Part shown: in pieces, positions 50,173-62,579 of the stretch
How the letters are laid out: every line of letters starts with the position of its first letter
How positions within the stretch are numbered: the first letter of the stretch is position 1
Source of the DNA: Protula sp. h YS-2021
Taxonomy: Eukaryota > Annelida > Polychaeta > Sabellida > Serpulidae
Direction: 5' to 3'
DNA: 64,000 nucleotides
Assembly: GCA_949752745.1 (NCBI GenBank)
Contig: OX457031.1
Coordinates: forward strand, 23,418,642-23,482,641
The notes under the pieces: model-generated
Database searches by the model: none
What the model saw: the letters and a program-made list of their open reading frames with translations, nothing else
Told to the model about the DNA's origin: nothing
Translations under genes and position numbers: made by a program

Positions 50173-53100
50173 TGTCCTTCTCAGTGGCTTCCTGCGGCTC
50201 TCCCGGTCCTTTCCCTGGCTGGTGCTGTCATCATCTCTAGCTCAAGGCGGTACTGTCGCGGTCCTTTACCCTGGGCGGTTCTATCTCTGTCCCTAGCCCA
50301 GGGTGCTACTCTATCTCAGCTCTTCACTGGGCGGTTCTATCACTGTCCCTAGCCCAGAGTGCTACTGTCACATTCCCTTGCCCTGAGTGGTTCTAACACT
50401 GTCCCTAACTCAGGGCGGTAATATCACTTCCCCTACCCTGGGTGGTGCTGTCACTGTCCCTAGCCCAGGGCGGTACTATCACTTTCCTTTGCTCTGGGTG
50501 GTGCTATCACTGTCCCTACCCAGGTTGGTACTGTCACTGTTCCTTGCCCTGTGGAGCTGCCATTCTTCTTATCCAGGGCCGTCTGTCTCATCGCCTGAGC
50601 TGTTGTGCTGAATCCATTGCTGTTCTTGTCCTCCGTGGCTGGCGTGGCGTTGTCTCTCTCGGTGACTGGCGGCATGCGATCTGAAACAGAAAGAAGAAAG
50701 TGTGTAGACAAGGCATGTAGAATCAGCGAAAAACCTTAAGCTTTAAGGAAAAAAAACAAAACCGTACAAAACACACGGGTTACCCATAATGTTCCCCTGA
50801 ACGTGCCCCACTCCTGAATCCCCGAATGCGAGGCGAGTACAGCCAACAAGGTTCCCGCTTGAATTGAATTCCGGGAGACTGTACTCTCCGGCAAAACTCC
50901 GGTTATTCCAGGGTGAAGTCACGTTCGGAAAACACATGGTACCCGCGATATTTCGTACGGAGCAAAACATAAAAGGAATTGATAACTTAGCATTGTTGGT
51001 GTAGTCCTCTTCTTGGCTGGCGACGCTGCTGTCCTCGTCTCCGTGGTTGTGTTGTCCCTCTCAGTGGCTGGCACTCGCTCTCCCGGTCCCTTCCCTGGCT
51101 GGTGCTGTCATCGTCTCTAGCTCAAGGCGGTACTGTCGCGGTCCTTTACCCTGGGCGGTTCTATCACTGTCCCTAGCCCAAGGTGCTACTCTATCTTAGC
51201 TTTTCACTGGGCGGTTCTACCACTGTCCCTAGCCCAGGGTGCTACTCTCACATTCCCTTGCCCTGAGTGGTTCTATCACTGTCCCTAACTCAGGGCGGTA
51301 ATATCACTTCCCCTACCCTGGGTGGTGCTGTCACTGTCCCTAGCCCAGGGCGGTACTATCACTTTCCTTTGCTCTGGGTGGTGCTATCACTGTCCCTACC
51401 CAGGTTGGTACTGTCACTGTTCCTTGCCCTGTGGAGCTGCCATTCTTCTTATCCAGGGCCGTCTCTCTCATCGCCTGAGCTGTTGTGCTGAATCCATTGC
51501 TGTTCTTGTCCTCCGTGGCTGGCGTGGCGTTGTCTCTCTCGGTGACTGGCGGCATGCGATCTGAAACAGAAAGAAGAAAGTGTGTAGACAAGGCATGTAG
51601 AATCAGCGAAAAACCTTAAGCTTTAAGGAAAAAAAACAAAACCGTACAAAACACACGGGTTACCCATAATGTTCCCCTGAACGTGCCCCACTCCTGAATC
51701 CCCGAATGCGAGGCGAGTACAGCCAACAAGGTTCCCGCTTGAATTGAATTCCGGGAGACTGTACTCTCCGGCAAAACTCCGGTTATTCCAGGGTGAAGTC
51801 ACGTTCGGAAAACACATGGTACCCGCGATATTTCGTACGGAGCAAAACATAAAAGGAATTGATAACTTAGCTTTGTTGGTGTAGTCCTCTTCTTGGCTGG
51901 CGACGCTGCTGTCCTCGTCTCCGTGGTTGTGTTGTCCCTCTCAGTGGCTGGCACTCGCTCTCCCGGTCCCTTCCCTGGCTGGTGCTGTCATCGTCTCTAG
52001 CTCAAGGCGGTACTGTCGCGGTCCTTTACCCTGGGCGGTTCTATCACTGTCCCTAGCCCAAGGTGCTACTCTATTTTAGCTTTTCACTGGGCGGTTCTAT
52101 CACTGTCCCTAGCCCAGAGTGCTACTGTCACATTCCCTTGCCCTGAGTGGTTCTATCACTGTCCCTAACTCAGGGCGGTAATATCACTTCCCCTACCCTG
52201 GGTGGTGCTGTCACTGTCCCTAGCCCAGGGCGGTACTATCACTTTCCTTTGCTCTGGGTGGTGCTATCACTGTCCCTACCCAGGTTGGTACTGTCACTGT
52301 TCCTTGCCCTGTGGAGCTGCCATTCTTCTTATCCAGGGCCGTCTCTCTCATCGCCTGAGCTGTTGTGCTGAATCCATTGCTGTTCTTGTCCTCCGTGGCT
52401 GGCGTGGCGTTGTCTCTCTCGGTGACTGGCGGCATGCGATCTGAAACAGAAAGAAGAAAGTGTGTAGACAAGGCATGTAGAATCAGCGAAAAACCTTAAG
52501 CTTTAAGGAAAAAAACAAAACCGTACAAAACACACGGGTTACCCATAATGTTCCCCTGAACGTGCCCCACTCCTGAATCCCCGAATGCGAGGCGAGTACA
52601 GCCAACAAGGTTCCCGCTTGAATTGAATTCCTGGAGACTGTACTCTCCGGCAAAACTCCGGTTATTCCAGGGTGAAGTCACGTTCGGAAAACACATGGTA
52701 CCCGCGATATTTCGTACGGAGCAAAACATAAAAGGAATTGATAACTTAGCTTTGTTGGTGTAGTCCTCTTCTTGGCTGGCGACGCTGCTGTCCTCGTCTC
52801 CGTGGTGGTGTTGTCCCTCTCATTGGCTGGCACTCGCTCTCCCGGTCCCTTCCCTGGCTGGTGCTGTCATCGTCTCTAGCTCAAGGCGGTACTGTCGCGG
52901 TCCTTTACCCTGGGCGGTTCTATCACTGTCCCTAGCCCAAGGTGCTACTCTATCTTAGCTTTTCACTGGGCGGTTCTATCACTGTCCCTAGCCCAGGGTG
53001 CTACTCTCACATTCCCTTGCCCTGAGTGGTTCTATCACTGTCCCTAACTCAGGGCGGTAAGATCACTTCCCCTACCCTGGGTGGTGCTGTCACTGTCCCT

Positions 53101-55960
53101 AGCCCAGGGCGGTACTATCACTTTCCTTTGCTCTGGGTGGTGCTATCACTGTCCCTACCCAGGTTGGTACTGTCACTGTTCCTTGCCCTGTGGAGCTGCC
53201 ATTCTTCTTATCCAGGGCCGTCTGTCTCATCGCCTGAGCTGTTGTGCTGAATCCATTGCTGTTCTTGTCCTCCGTGGCTGGCGTGGCGTTGTCTCTCTCG
53301 GTGACTGGCGGCATGCGATCTGAAACAGAAAGAAGAAAGTGTGTAGACAAGGCATGTAGAATCAGCGAAAAACCTTAAGCTTTAAGGAAAAAAAAACTAA
53401 AACCGTACAAAACACACGGGTTACCAATAATGTTCCCCTGAACGTGCCCCACTCCTGAATCCCCGAATGCGAGGCGAGTACAGCCAACAAGGTTCCCGCT
53501 TGAATTGAATTCCGGGAGACTGTCTCACCGGCAAAACTCCGGTTATTCCAGGGTGAAGTCACGTTCGGAAAACACATGGTACCCGCAATATTTCGTACGG
53601 AGCAAAACATAAAAGGAATTGATAACTTAGCTTTGCTGGTGTAGTCCTCTTCTTGGCTGGCGACGCTGCTGTCCTCGTCTCCGTGGTTGTGTTGTCCCTC
53701 TCAGTGGCTGGCACTCGCTCTCCCGGTCCCTTCCCTGGCTGGTGCTGTCATCGTCTCTAGCTCAAGGCGGTACTGTTGCAGTCCTTTACCCTGGGCGGTT
53801 CTATCACTGTCCCTAGCCCAGGGTGCTACTCTCACATTCCCTTGCCCTGAGTGGTTCTATCACTGTCCCTAACTCAGGGCGGTAATATCACTTCCCCTAC
53901 CCTGGGTGGTGCTGTCACTGTCCCTAGCCCAGGGCGGTACTATCACTTTCCTTTGCTCTGGGTGGTGCTATCACTGTCCCTACCCAGGTTGGTACTGTCA
54001 CTGTTCCTTGCCCTGTAGAGCTGCCATTCTTCTTATCCAGGGCCGTCTGTCTCATCGCCTGAGCTGTTGTGCTGAATCCATTGCTGTTCTTGTCCTCCGT
54101 GGCTGGCGTGGCGTTGTCTCTCTCGGTGACTGGCGGCATGCGATCTGAAACAGAAAGAAGAAAGTGTGTAGACAAGGCATGTAGAATCAGCGAAAAACCT
54201 TAAGCTTTAAGGAAAAAAAAACAAAAACCGTACAAAACACACGGGTTACCCATAATGTTCCCCTGAACGTGCCCCACTCCTGAATCCCCGAATGCGAGGC
54301 GAGTACAGCCAACAAGGTTCCCGCTTGAATTGAATTCCGGGAGACTGTCTCACCGGCAAAACTCCGGTTATTCCAGGGTGAAGTCACGTTCGGAAAACAC
54401 ATGGTACCCGCGATATTTCGTACGGAGCAAAACATAAAAGGAATTGATAACTTAGCTTTGCTGGTGTAGTCCTCTTCTTGGCTGGCGACGCTGCTGTCCT
54501 CGTCTCCGTGGTTGTGTTGTCCCTCTCAGTGGCTGGCACTCGCTCTCCCGGTCCCTTCCCTGGCTGGTGCTGTCATCGTCTCTAGCTCAAGGCGGTACTG
54601 TCGCGGTCCTTTACCCTGGGCGGTTCTATCACTGTCCCTAGCCCAAGGTGCTACTCTATCTTAGCTTTTCACTGGGCGGTTCTATCACTGTCCCTAGCCC
54701 AGAGTGCTACTGTCACATTTCCTTGCCCTGAGTGGTTCTATCACTGTCCCTAACTCAGGGCGGTAATATCACTTCCCCTACCCTGGGTGGTGCTGTCACT
54801 GTCCCTAGCCCAGGGCGGTACTATCACTTTCCTTTGCTCTGGGTGGTGCTATCACTGTCCCTACCCAGGTTGGTACTGTCACTGTTCCTTGCCCTGTGGA
54901 GCTGCCATTCTTCTTATCCAGGGCCGTCTGTCTCATCGCCTGAGCTGTTGTGCTGAATCCATTGCTGTTCTTGTCCTCCGTGGCTGGCGTGGCGTTGTCT
55001 CTCTCGGTGACTGGCGGCATGCGATCTGAAACAGAAAGAAGAAAGTGTGTAGACAAGGCATGTAGAATCAGCGAAAAACCTTAAGCTTTAAGGAAAAAAA
55101 CGAAACCGTACAAAACACACGGGTTACCCATAATGTTCCCCTGAACGTGCCCCACTCCTGAATCCCCGAATGCGAGGCGAGTACAGCCAACAAGGTTCCC
55201 GCTTGAATTGAATTCCGGGAGACTGTCTCACCGGCAAAACTCCGGTTATTCCAGGGTGAAGTCACGTTCGGAAAACACATGGTACCCGCGATATTTCGTA
55301 CGGAGCAAAACATAAAAGGAATTGATAACTTAGCTTTGTTGGTGTAGTCCTCTTCATGGCTGGCGACGCTGCTGTCCTCGTCTCCGTGGTTGTGTTGTCC
55401 CTCTCAGTGGCTGGCACTCGCTCTCCCGGTCCCTTCCCTGGCTGGTGCTGTCATCGTCTCTAGCTCAAGGCGGTACTGTCGCGGTCCTTTACCCTGGGCG
55501 GTTCTATCACTGTCCCTAGCCCAAGGTGCTACTCTATCTTAGCTTTTCACTGGGCGGTTCTATCACTGTCCCTAGCCCAGAGTGCTACTGTCACATTTCC
55601 TTGCCCTGAGTGGTTCTATCACTGTCCCTAACTCAGGGCGGTAAGATCACTTCCCCTACCCTGGGTGGTGCTGTCACTGTCCCTAGCCCAGGGCGGTACT
55701 ATCACTTTCCTTTGCTCTGGGTGGTGCTATCACTGTCCCTACCCAGGTTGGTACTGTCACTGTTCCTTGCCCTGTGAAGCTGCCATTCTTCTTATCCAGG
55801 GCCGTCTGTCTCATCGCCTGAGCTGTTGTGCTGAATCCATTGCTGTTCTTGTCCTCCGTGGCTGGCGTGGCGTTGTCTCTCTCGGTGACTGGCGGCATGC
55901 GATCTGAAACAGAAAGAAGAAAGCGTGTAGACAAGGAATGTAGAATCAGCGAAAACATTT
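50173..55960. repeat. Seven-copy tandem array of an 880-bp unit
   Basis: A fixed anchor (CTGAAACAGAAAGAAGAAAG) occurs at 50681, 51561, 52441, 53320, 54145, 55026 and 55904, giving periods of 880, 880, 879, 825, 881 and 878 bp. Each unit has a roughly 500-bp part made of alternating 27-30 bp sub-repeats (CCCTAGCCCAGGG / TATCACTGTCC), an 80-bp GGCTGGCG-type part and a 300-bp spacer. The fifth interval has lost about 55 bp, the size of one sub-repeat pair. Copies are nearly identical. The recurring frames of 74-83 codons on both strands are interrupted by stops inside each unit and are unlikely to be coding. Confidence 0.97.
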
Positions 55961-56414
55961 AAGCTTTAACATTAAGTATCCTTGTGATATTTTTTTACAG
56001 CGGAAAAACTATATATTTAACTCTTTAGTCTTTTCTTAGGTCACTGTTTTGCACGGCATGACATATGACAGATGACTCTTTGCCCCCCCCCCTTTCCCTC
56101 ATGTTATTTTTTCAATTGTGAATAACGGCGGAGCACACTTTCTTTTGCTTAAGTAAATAGCATAGGATATTGTCATTCTGTTAACACTAATCCCCCCTCC
56201 TCCCCAAAAGAAAAAAACTGGTTAGTTCTTACAAAGAATAAATTCTTACGTGTTGATGCACTCAATCTAATGCCCCAATTTCTTGACCTTTGTCGTCGGC
56301 CATTTGACATATTGCAATCTGTTCGACAGAATATTTTTGTCAGTTAAATACCACAAAGTGCGTCTTTTAAATGGTTTTATCAATGCCTACAGTTGTGAAT
56401 ATAGATTCGATTTA

Positions 56415-57150
56415 AAAAAAACTAGAGCAGTGTGCATAGCCCACATATTCCCCGCAGGCCCCCCATCAGTTGAACACGGCCATCAATGGTCAATCAAGAG
56501 CTGAAATTTTCCAAGTCCAGCTGGTCCGTTTTCCTTGGACGAACCTGGCCCATTTACAATACCGATCTGTGTTTGTTCCCATAGAAGCTACATACCAAGT
56601 TTCATTAAAATCCTTGCAGTTGTTCTCGAGATATCGTGTTAAACTCATTCCGATGCTAAATAATTTCCAGGATTTGGTAAATTTCAAAGTGCATTTGGCT
56701 CATTTTCCTTGGACCAACCTAACCCATTGACAATACCGATCCTTGTTAGTGCCCACAGAAGATACACACCAAATTTCATTAAAATCCTTGCAGTTGTTCT
56801 TGAGATATCGTGTTAACAATAGTCAATGAAGAGCTGAAATTGGCGAAGTTTCATGAAAATCCTTGCAGGACTGTTAAGTTATCGTGTTAACAAAGTCACA
56901 CAATAGTCAATAAAGAGCTGAAATTTTCAAAGTCCAGCCGGTCCATTTTCCTTGAACAAACCTGGCCCATTTACAATACCGATCTGTGTTTGTTCCCATA
57001 GAAGCTACATACCACGTTTCATGTAAATCCTTGCAGGAGTTTTTAAGTTATCTTGTTAACAAGCTCTTGATGGCAGACCGACAGACCGACCGACAGACCG
57101 ACACGCTATCGATCTCAAATATTCCCCACAGGTTCTACCTGTTGGGAATA
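56415..57150. repeat. Hairpin-ended dispersed repeat, copy A
   Basis: Starts AACTAGAGCAGTGTGCATAG. It then carries three to four internal repeats of a roughly 150-bp module (GAGCTGAAATTTTC, then CCATTTACAATACCGATCTG, then TTTCATTAAAATCCTTGCAG and ATCGTGTTAAC), a run of CAGACCGA, and ends in a hairpin around TTCCCCACAGG/CCTGTTGGGAA. Copy B at 57717-58020 has a single module. The family is not identified. Confidence 0.75.
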
Positions 57151-57716
57151 AACTACTGTCCGCGATTAGTGTTTGAAACTAACAGGGCGTCCACATTTTG
57201 GTTAGAAAGAAGTTTCAGAAGAGTCGTTTTAGGGGTCTTCCTTTTAGAACTTTGTAACCAGTGTATTTTGCAGTTGAAAAAATCAATGGCACGCACGGTG
57301 ACGAACTTGTGAGTGAGTTCACCCCAGCCCCTCCCCCCTCATCTCCTTAGATTTTGAATGGTAAGATTTTTAACAAGAATATACGTGAACAGTGATCCCA
57401 GCCGTTAAAATGAAAGGGAAAGAAGAAAACTACCAATTTTGATAAAATATAGATTTGGTAGAAGGAAAAAAAAAACAAGTAATCGTAGTACCCATTTTGA
57501 CAAAATATAGATTTGGTAGGAGAAATAAACAACTAATCGTAGATATCACAGGCTCCCACCGGCTGTATATAATGCTATAAAACGATTGACGCTTCAATGC
57601 TCGCAGGATCCCTACTTTATCCTTGTTCCACTTTTAAAACAGGACAATAAATCTGAATAGTTCGTCTTTCAAATGCACGAATAATTTCTTCACTGTTGTT
57701 TACAAAGTCTTCTCAA

Positions 57717-58020
57717 GTTAAACTAGAGCAGTGTGCATAGCCCACATATTCAGCACAGCCCCCCCCCCCCCCCCCATTAGTTAAACACGGCCATCAATAG
57801 TCAAGGGCTGAAATTTTCTAAATCCAGCTGGTCCATTTTTCTTGGACGAACCTTGCCCATTTACAATACCGATCTGTGTTTGCTCCCATAGAAGCCACAC
57901 ATCAAGTTTCATTAAAATCCTTGCAGCAGTTTTTAAGTTATCGAGTTAAGCTCTTGATGACAGACCGACAGACCGACACGCGGTCGATCGCATATATTCC
58001 CCTTGTGGGGAATAAACTAT
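57717..58020. repeat. Hairpin-ended dispersed repeat, copy B
   Basis: The same start (AACTAGAGCAGTGTGCATAG), one module, CAGACCGACAGACCGAC and a terminal hairpin TTCCCCTTGTGGGGAA as copy A. It is interrupted only by a poly-C run near 57760. It shows the basic unit from which copy A expanded. Confidence 0.75.
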
Positions 58021-60091
58021 GAAAAGGGTATAAGGGTGTCAGTTAAATTATGAAAATGTACTTAATACTGCGAAAAAATATCCATTTTTTTTCAAGGTAA
58101 ATTTGTACACGAACTGCTGGTCTACAATTTGGGAACAATAAGCCAATTCGTACTTTCGGGTCTTTCCGATGCAGGTGTTGTTTCGATTCCGAATTTCTGG
58201 GACAAATTATAGAGAAATGATAAGGTGAAAACATCAAAATTCTAATTTTCTTTTAACATGCACATTTTAACCTTGCAAAGCCATCATATGATCTTTTAAA
58301 AGCTGTTTTAACATATATTATTCAGTCCCTTAGTAGCCAACATGTGAAGATGTTTCTAGCAAAATGGAAATTTGTGGATTTTTCCCAGTTTTTTCCCTGT
58401 CATTTCTTTATATCCTTATCCCAACTGAATTCATTCGTAGCGCAAAAAATTTTTCATCAAAGACCTAAGTACGAATCCGCTTATCCAGTAGGTTCGTCTA
58501 TAGACGCCGGGAAACAAACACCCACTGCGTTACAGCAATAGTTTTTTTTTTCAGAGAGTAGTGTTTCACTTATTCCAACCCAGATCGGCATAAGATTTCA
58601 AGTCTTGTAAGTCTGTTGTCAGTCAAAGAAAGAATCCGGATACAAACAGGTGTACAACTACAATAGATATTCTGTCACTGTGAAAGGTTTCAAAAGCCCC
58701 CCCCCCTACCCCCCCCCCCAAAAAAAAAAACAACAACAAAAGTGTTAAGAGATCGAGCTCGGAACGGATGTCAAATTTCATACAAAATTCTAAATTTTTG
58801 TTCAGATCCTGTGGACCCATTTTTAGGCGAACAAATAAAGTGATACCCAGGTGCACAATTTAAATATATACCCTTTCATGTAATGTTTCAAAAAATTACC
58901 CCAATGTTGGAAATCTAAATCGGAATAACATGCCCGAAATGCATGCGGACGGACAGAACCCTTTCCTATAGCCCCTCGGGGAGGAGGGGATGCTAAAAAA
59001 AGCAAAGTTATGTTCCAATTTTTTTTTAGACATTTTAACTCAAGCCGGTTTACAATGCACCCATATATATCACAACCGTATAGCCGCCTGTCAGGCACGC
59101 ATTTCTACTAAAGCCGGTTTACAATGCACCCATGTATGTCACAACTGCATAGCCATCCGTGTCACGCACCCTATGTTAACATATTGATACCAGTTAAAGC
59201 CTGTATGAGTTAAACTGACCGATTGTTTTTGGGTCAATTCAAACGCAAAATAGAATCCTTCAAATATCACTCATATATTAGGAAATTTCTGACAAAAGTT
59301 AGAGGTTTTAATTAACACTTGACAAGCCTTTGGCTTGCAAGAGTTATATGAATTTGTGCGAGCAAAATTCGTCCTTTTTTTTTTTTCTTCTTGACACTTT
59401 TTCCGATTTTTTGTGTCTTCTTCTTCTCTGACACTATGGGCCCTACGACCATGAAACTTGGGACTTATGAAGAGCTTGATCTGAACATGTGCATGTCACT
59501 TTTTATTTTTGTCTTTGATTTCGTTTTCTTTGTTAAAACACCATGTGAAAACAGTGTATTTTTTGCAAGTAAATGCGTAGCATTTAACCCACATCACACA
59601 CAGTTGCCCAGTGAGCTTTGTGCGAGCTCTCACTGCGTAGATAACACGGCGTATGCTAGATCAGTCAATAAAACCTTAAGTCAATAGAAGCCGAACACTA
59701 CTCGGCTTAGAAGACGTATTCAAGCTGTGTTGTTTGCAATATATTATTCAAGAAATAACCCACTGGAGGAAGTATTTTTGCGTTTTAATTTTTGTCAAGT
59801 GTTTAACATTTCGCTAGCGAAGTGAGGTTCTAGTTGTAAATGAGAATACAATCCGGCATAAAAGTATTGTCATCGTCTCCTAAATATGTGAAGTTAAGAT
59901 GTTTCACGTCAGCTGACCTATTAAACGCGTTCTCAAGTATTGCCCCAACAAACCAATATATCTAATTGTGAGGTGTTAGATTCTATACCATTTTTTTTTA
60001 AATTTAGAACCCGGGAGTGCTTGAAGCCATTTTTTAGTTTATATCGATTAGCCACTGCACGTGTAATTTGCAAAATCTGCCAAAAAAGCGC

Positions 60092-60226
60092 ATGAAATTA
60101 TTCAAAATGCTGATCAAAGAAAGGCATGATGACGCTGAGTTTACGGATTTAGCCGCATCTTTCCACATTTATCCACGTCTCGTTGCAAAAGAAATTCTGA
60201 TATCAACTATTGACTGCAACGTTAAT
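60092..60226 (+). CDS. Possible single coding exon, unassigned
   Basis: An ATG frame reading MKLFKMLIKERHDDAEFTDL, then a balanced segment ending STIDCNVN, runs for 45 codons into a consensus donor (TTAAT|GTGAGT) in phase 0. The composition looks protein-like and not repeat-derived. No partner exon or family is recognised, so it may be chance. Confidence 0.18.
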
Positions 60227-61030
60227 GTGAGTACATCTCTATATCAGCAAAGAGAGAAAGGTAAAGAGAAAAAGACCGAGACAGACAGACAAAAGACAGA
60301 GAAACAGACGGAGACAGTATAGTGAGACAGATCGAGAGAGAGAGAATGAGAGAGTGAGAGATCGAGAGAGAGAATGAGAGAGTGAGATAGATCGAGAGAA
60401 AGTTTGTGTGTGTGTGATTGTGTGTGTGTGTGTGTGTGTGTGAAATTTCATTTATTGTAAAAAAAAAGTTACCGCTGGTTCTTTGGTTCCCTGCCCTCCG
60501 CCCGGCTGTCCTCTTGGCTGTCTGTCTCTCGGTTGTGTCCTGCTGTTCTGTCATCCACTCGACTGTCCTCTGCTTGGCTGTCCTCCGCTTGGCTGTCCTA
60601 TCGGTCTAATTCTGTCTTTCTCTTTCTGCCCATATATGTATAGATATAGAGAGATATAGAGAGATGCATCTATATCAGCAAAGAGAGAAGGGGAAAAAGA
60701 AAAAGACCGAGACAGACAGACAAAAGACAGAGAAACAGACGGAGAGAGCATAGTGAGACAGATCGAGAGAGAGAGAATGAGAGAGTGAGAGATCGAGAGA
60801 GAGAATGAGAGAGTGAGATAGATCGAGAGAAAGTTTGTGTGTGTGTGATTGTGTGTGTGTGTGTGTGTGTGTGAAATTTCATTTATTGTAAAAAAAAGTT
60901 ACCGCTGGTTCTTTGGTTCCCTGCCCTCCGCCCGGCTGTCCTCTTGGCTGTCTGTCTCTCGGTTGTGTCCTGCTGTTCTGTCCTGCTGTTCTGTCATCCA
61001 CTCGACTGTCCTCTGCTTGGCTGTCCTCCG
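60227..61030. repeat. 431-bp tandem duplication
   Basis: Two copies (about 60227-60605 and 60659-61030, offset 431 bp) each contain, in order, a GACAGACAGA / GAGAGAGA microsatellite, a TG microsatellite, AAATTTCATTTATTG, and the beginning of a GGCTGTC-type minisatellite. The second copy has a 16-bp internal duplication (GTCCTGCTGTTCT). Confidence 0.93.
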
Positions 61031-62090
61031 CTTGGCTGTCCTCCGCCTGGCTGTCCTCCGCCTGGCTGTCCTCTGCTTGGTTGTCCTCTGCCTGGCTGTG
61101 TTCTGCTTGGCTGTGTTCTGCTTGGCTGTCCTCCGCTTGGCTATCCTCTGCCTGGCTGTCCTCTGCCTGGCTGTCCTCTGCTTGGCTGTCCTCCGCCTGG
61201 CTGACCTCTGCTTGGCTGTCTTCCCTAACTCCTGTAACACTTCGAAATAAAGAGAACGCAATTAAAATGATGACAAAACAAAAAGACCGAACCGAACCCG
61301 TGAAAGCCCGAAACCCGGAGTGGAATACGTCAATATTCACGATTTAAAAAAAATAGAATGAAATTTCCACTTATCGCTGTCCTCCGCTTGGCTGTCCTCT
61401 GCTTGGCTGTCTTCCGCTTGGCTGTCCTCCGCTTGGCTGTCCTCCGCCTGGTTGTCCCCTGCTTGGCTGTGTTCTGCTTGGCTGTGTTCTGCTTGGCTGT
61501 CCTCTGCCTGGCTGCCCTCCGCCTGGTTGTCCCCTGCTTGGCTGTGTTCTGCTTGGCTGTCCTCCGCTTGGCTGTGTTCTGCTTGGCTGTCCTCCGCTTG
61601 GCTGTGTTCTGCCGGGCTGTCCTCCGCTTGGCTGTCCTCTGCCTGGCCATCCTCCGCTTGGCTGTCCTCCGCTTGGCTGTCCTCTGCTTGGCCGTCCTCA
61701 GCTTGGCTGCCCTCCGCTTGGCTGTCCTCAGCTTGGCTGCCCTCCGCTTGGCTGTCCTCCGCTTGGCTGTCCTCTGCTTGGCTGTGTTCTGCTTGGCTGT
61801 GTTCTGCTTGGCTGTGTTCTGCTTGGCTGTCCTCTGCTTGGCTGGCCTCTGCTTGACTGGCCTCCGCTTGGCTGTCCTCCGCTTGGCTGTCCTCCGCTTG
61901 GCTGTGTTCTGCTTGGCTGTGTTCTGCTTGGCTGTGTTCTGCTTGGCTGTCCTCTGCTTGGCTGGCCTCTGCTTGGCTGGCCTCCGCTTGGCTGTCCTCC
62001 GCTGGGCTGTCCTCCGCTTGGCTGTCCTCTGCTTGGCTGGCCTCCGCTTGGCTGTCCTCCGCTTGGCTATCCTCTGCTTGGCTGTCTTCC
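61010..62090. repeat. 15-bp minisatellite arrays (TTGGCTGTCCTCCGC)
   Basis: Arrays at about 61010-61218 and 61377-62085, separated by a spacer (61219-61376) that recurs at 62086-62240. On the minus strand every 15-bp unit reads Asp/His/Ala/Gly-Ser-Gln-Ala-Glu in one frame, Thr-Ala-Lys-Gln-Arg in another. Most unit-to-unit differences (CAA/CAG, GCA/GCG) are silent in the first frame. The spacer on the minus strand contains a short hydrophobic segment (CFVIIFIAFSLF) and an acceptor-like TGTTACAG before the array. Confidence 0.95.
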
Positions 62091-62239
62091 CTAACTCCTG
62101 TAACACTTCGAAATAAAGAGAACGCAATGAAGATGATGACAAAACAAACAAGACCGAACCGAACCCGTGAAAGCCCGAAACCCGGAGTGGAATACGTCAA
62201 TATTCACGATTTAAAAAAAAACAATGAAAATTCCACTTA

Positions 62240-62545
62240 TCGCTGTGCTCCGCTTGGCTGTCCTCTGCTTGGCTGTCCTCCGCTTGGCTGTCCTCCGCTT
62301 GGCTGTCCTCCGACTGGCTGTCCTCCGACTGGCTGGCCTCCGACTGGCTGGCCTCCGACTGGCTGGCCTCCGACTGGCTGGCCTCCGACTGGCTGGCCTC
62401 CGACTGGCTGGCCTCTGCCTGGCTGGCCTCTGCCTGGCTGGCCTCTGCTTGGCTGTCCTCTGCTTGGCTGTCCTCTGCTTGGCTGTCCTCTGCTTGGCTG
62501 TCCTCTGCTTGGCTGTCCTCCGCTTGGCTGTCTGCTGCTTGACTG
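62240..62545. repeat. 15-bp minisatellite (Ser-Gln-Ala/Ser-Glu type)
   Basis: About twenty units of 15 bp, grading from TTGGCTGTCCTCCGC into ACTGGCTGGCCTCCG and back. On the minus strand they continue the Ser-Gln-Ala-Glu / Ser-Gln-Ser-Glu reading. Confidence 0.95.
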
Positions 62546-62579
62546 GCGTCGTCTTAGCTGGCTCCACTGAGCTTATGCG

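Larger units (their letters stand above)
55961..60080. other. Intergenic with dispersed repeats
   Basis: Holds the two copies of a hairpin-ended repeat (56415-57150, 57717-58020), a 72-bp near-duplication (59037-59168), and poly-C runs near 56083, 57760 and 58697. A repeat-like block at about 59310-59835 is bounded by AACACTTGACAAGCC and GTCAAGTGTTTAACAT inverted words. No gene is recognised. Confidence 0.5.

Noticed and set aside
49758..50352. Three overlapping plus-strand frames of 150-160 codons rich in Val-Leu-Ala-Ser-Cys
   Set aside because: The 29-bp unit rotates through all three frames, so long frames arise without selection.
50387..55958. Recurrent 74-83 codon frames in each 880-bp unit
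   Set aside because: They recur only because the DNA is duplicated, are present on both strands and end at stops inside each unit. No signal peptide, domain or splice-compatible continuation was found.
60879..62200. A complete single-exon membrane protein with SQAED repeats (frames starting in the spacer)
   Set aside because: The hydrophobic segment comes from the spacer, which also shows an acceptor-like site just before the array. The 431-bp copies differ by a 16-bp insertion that breaks the frame. A functional intronless gene is therefore not supported.
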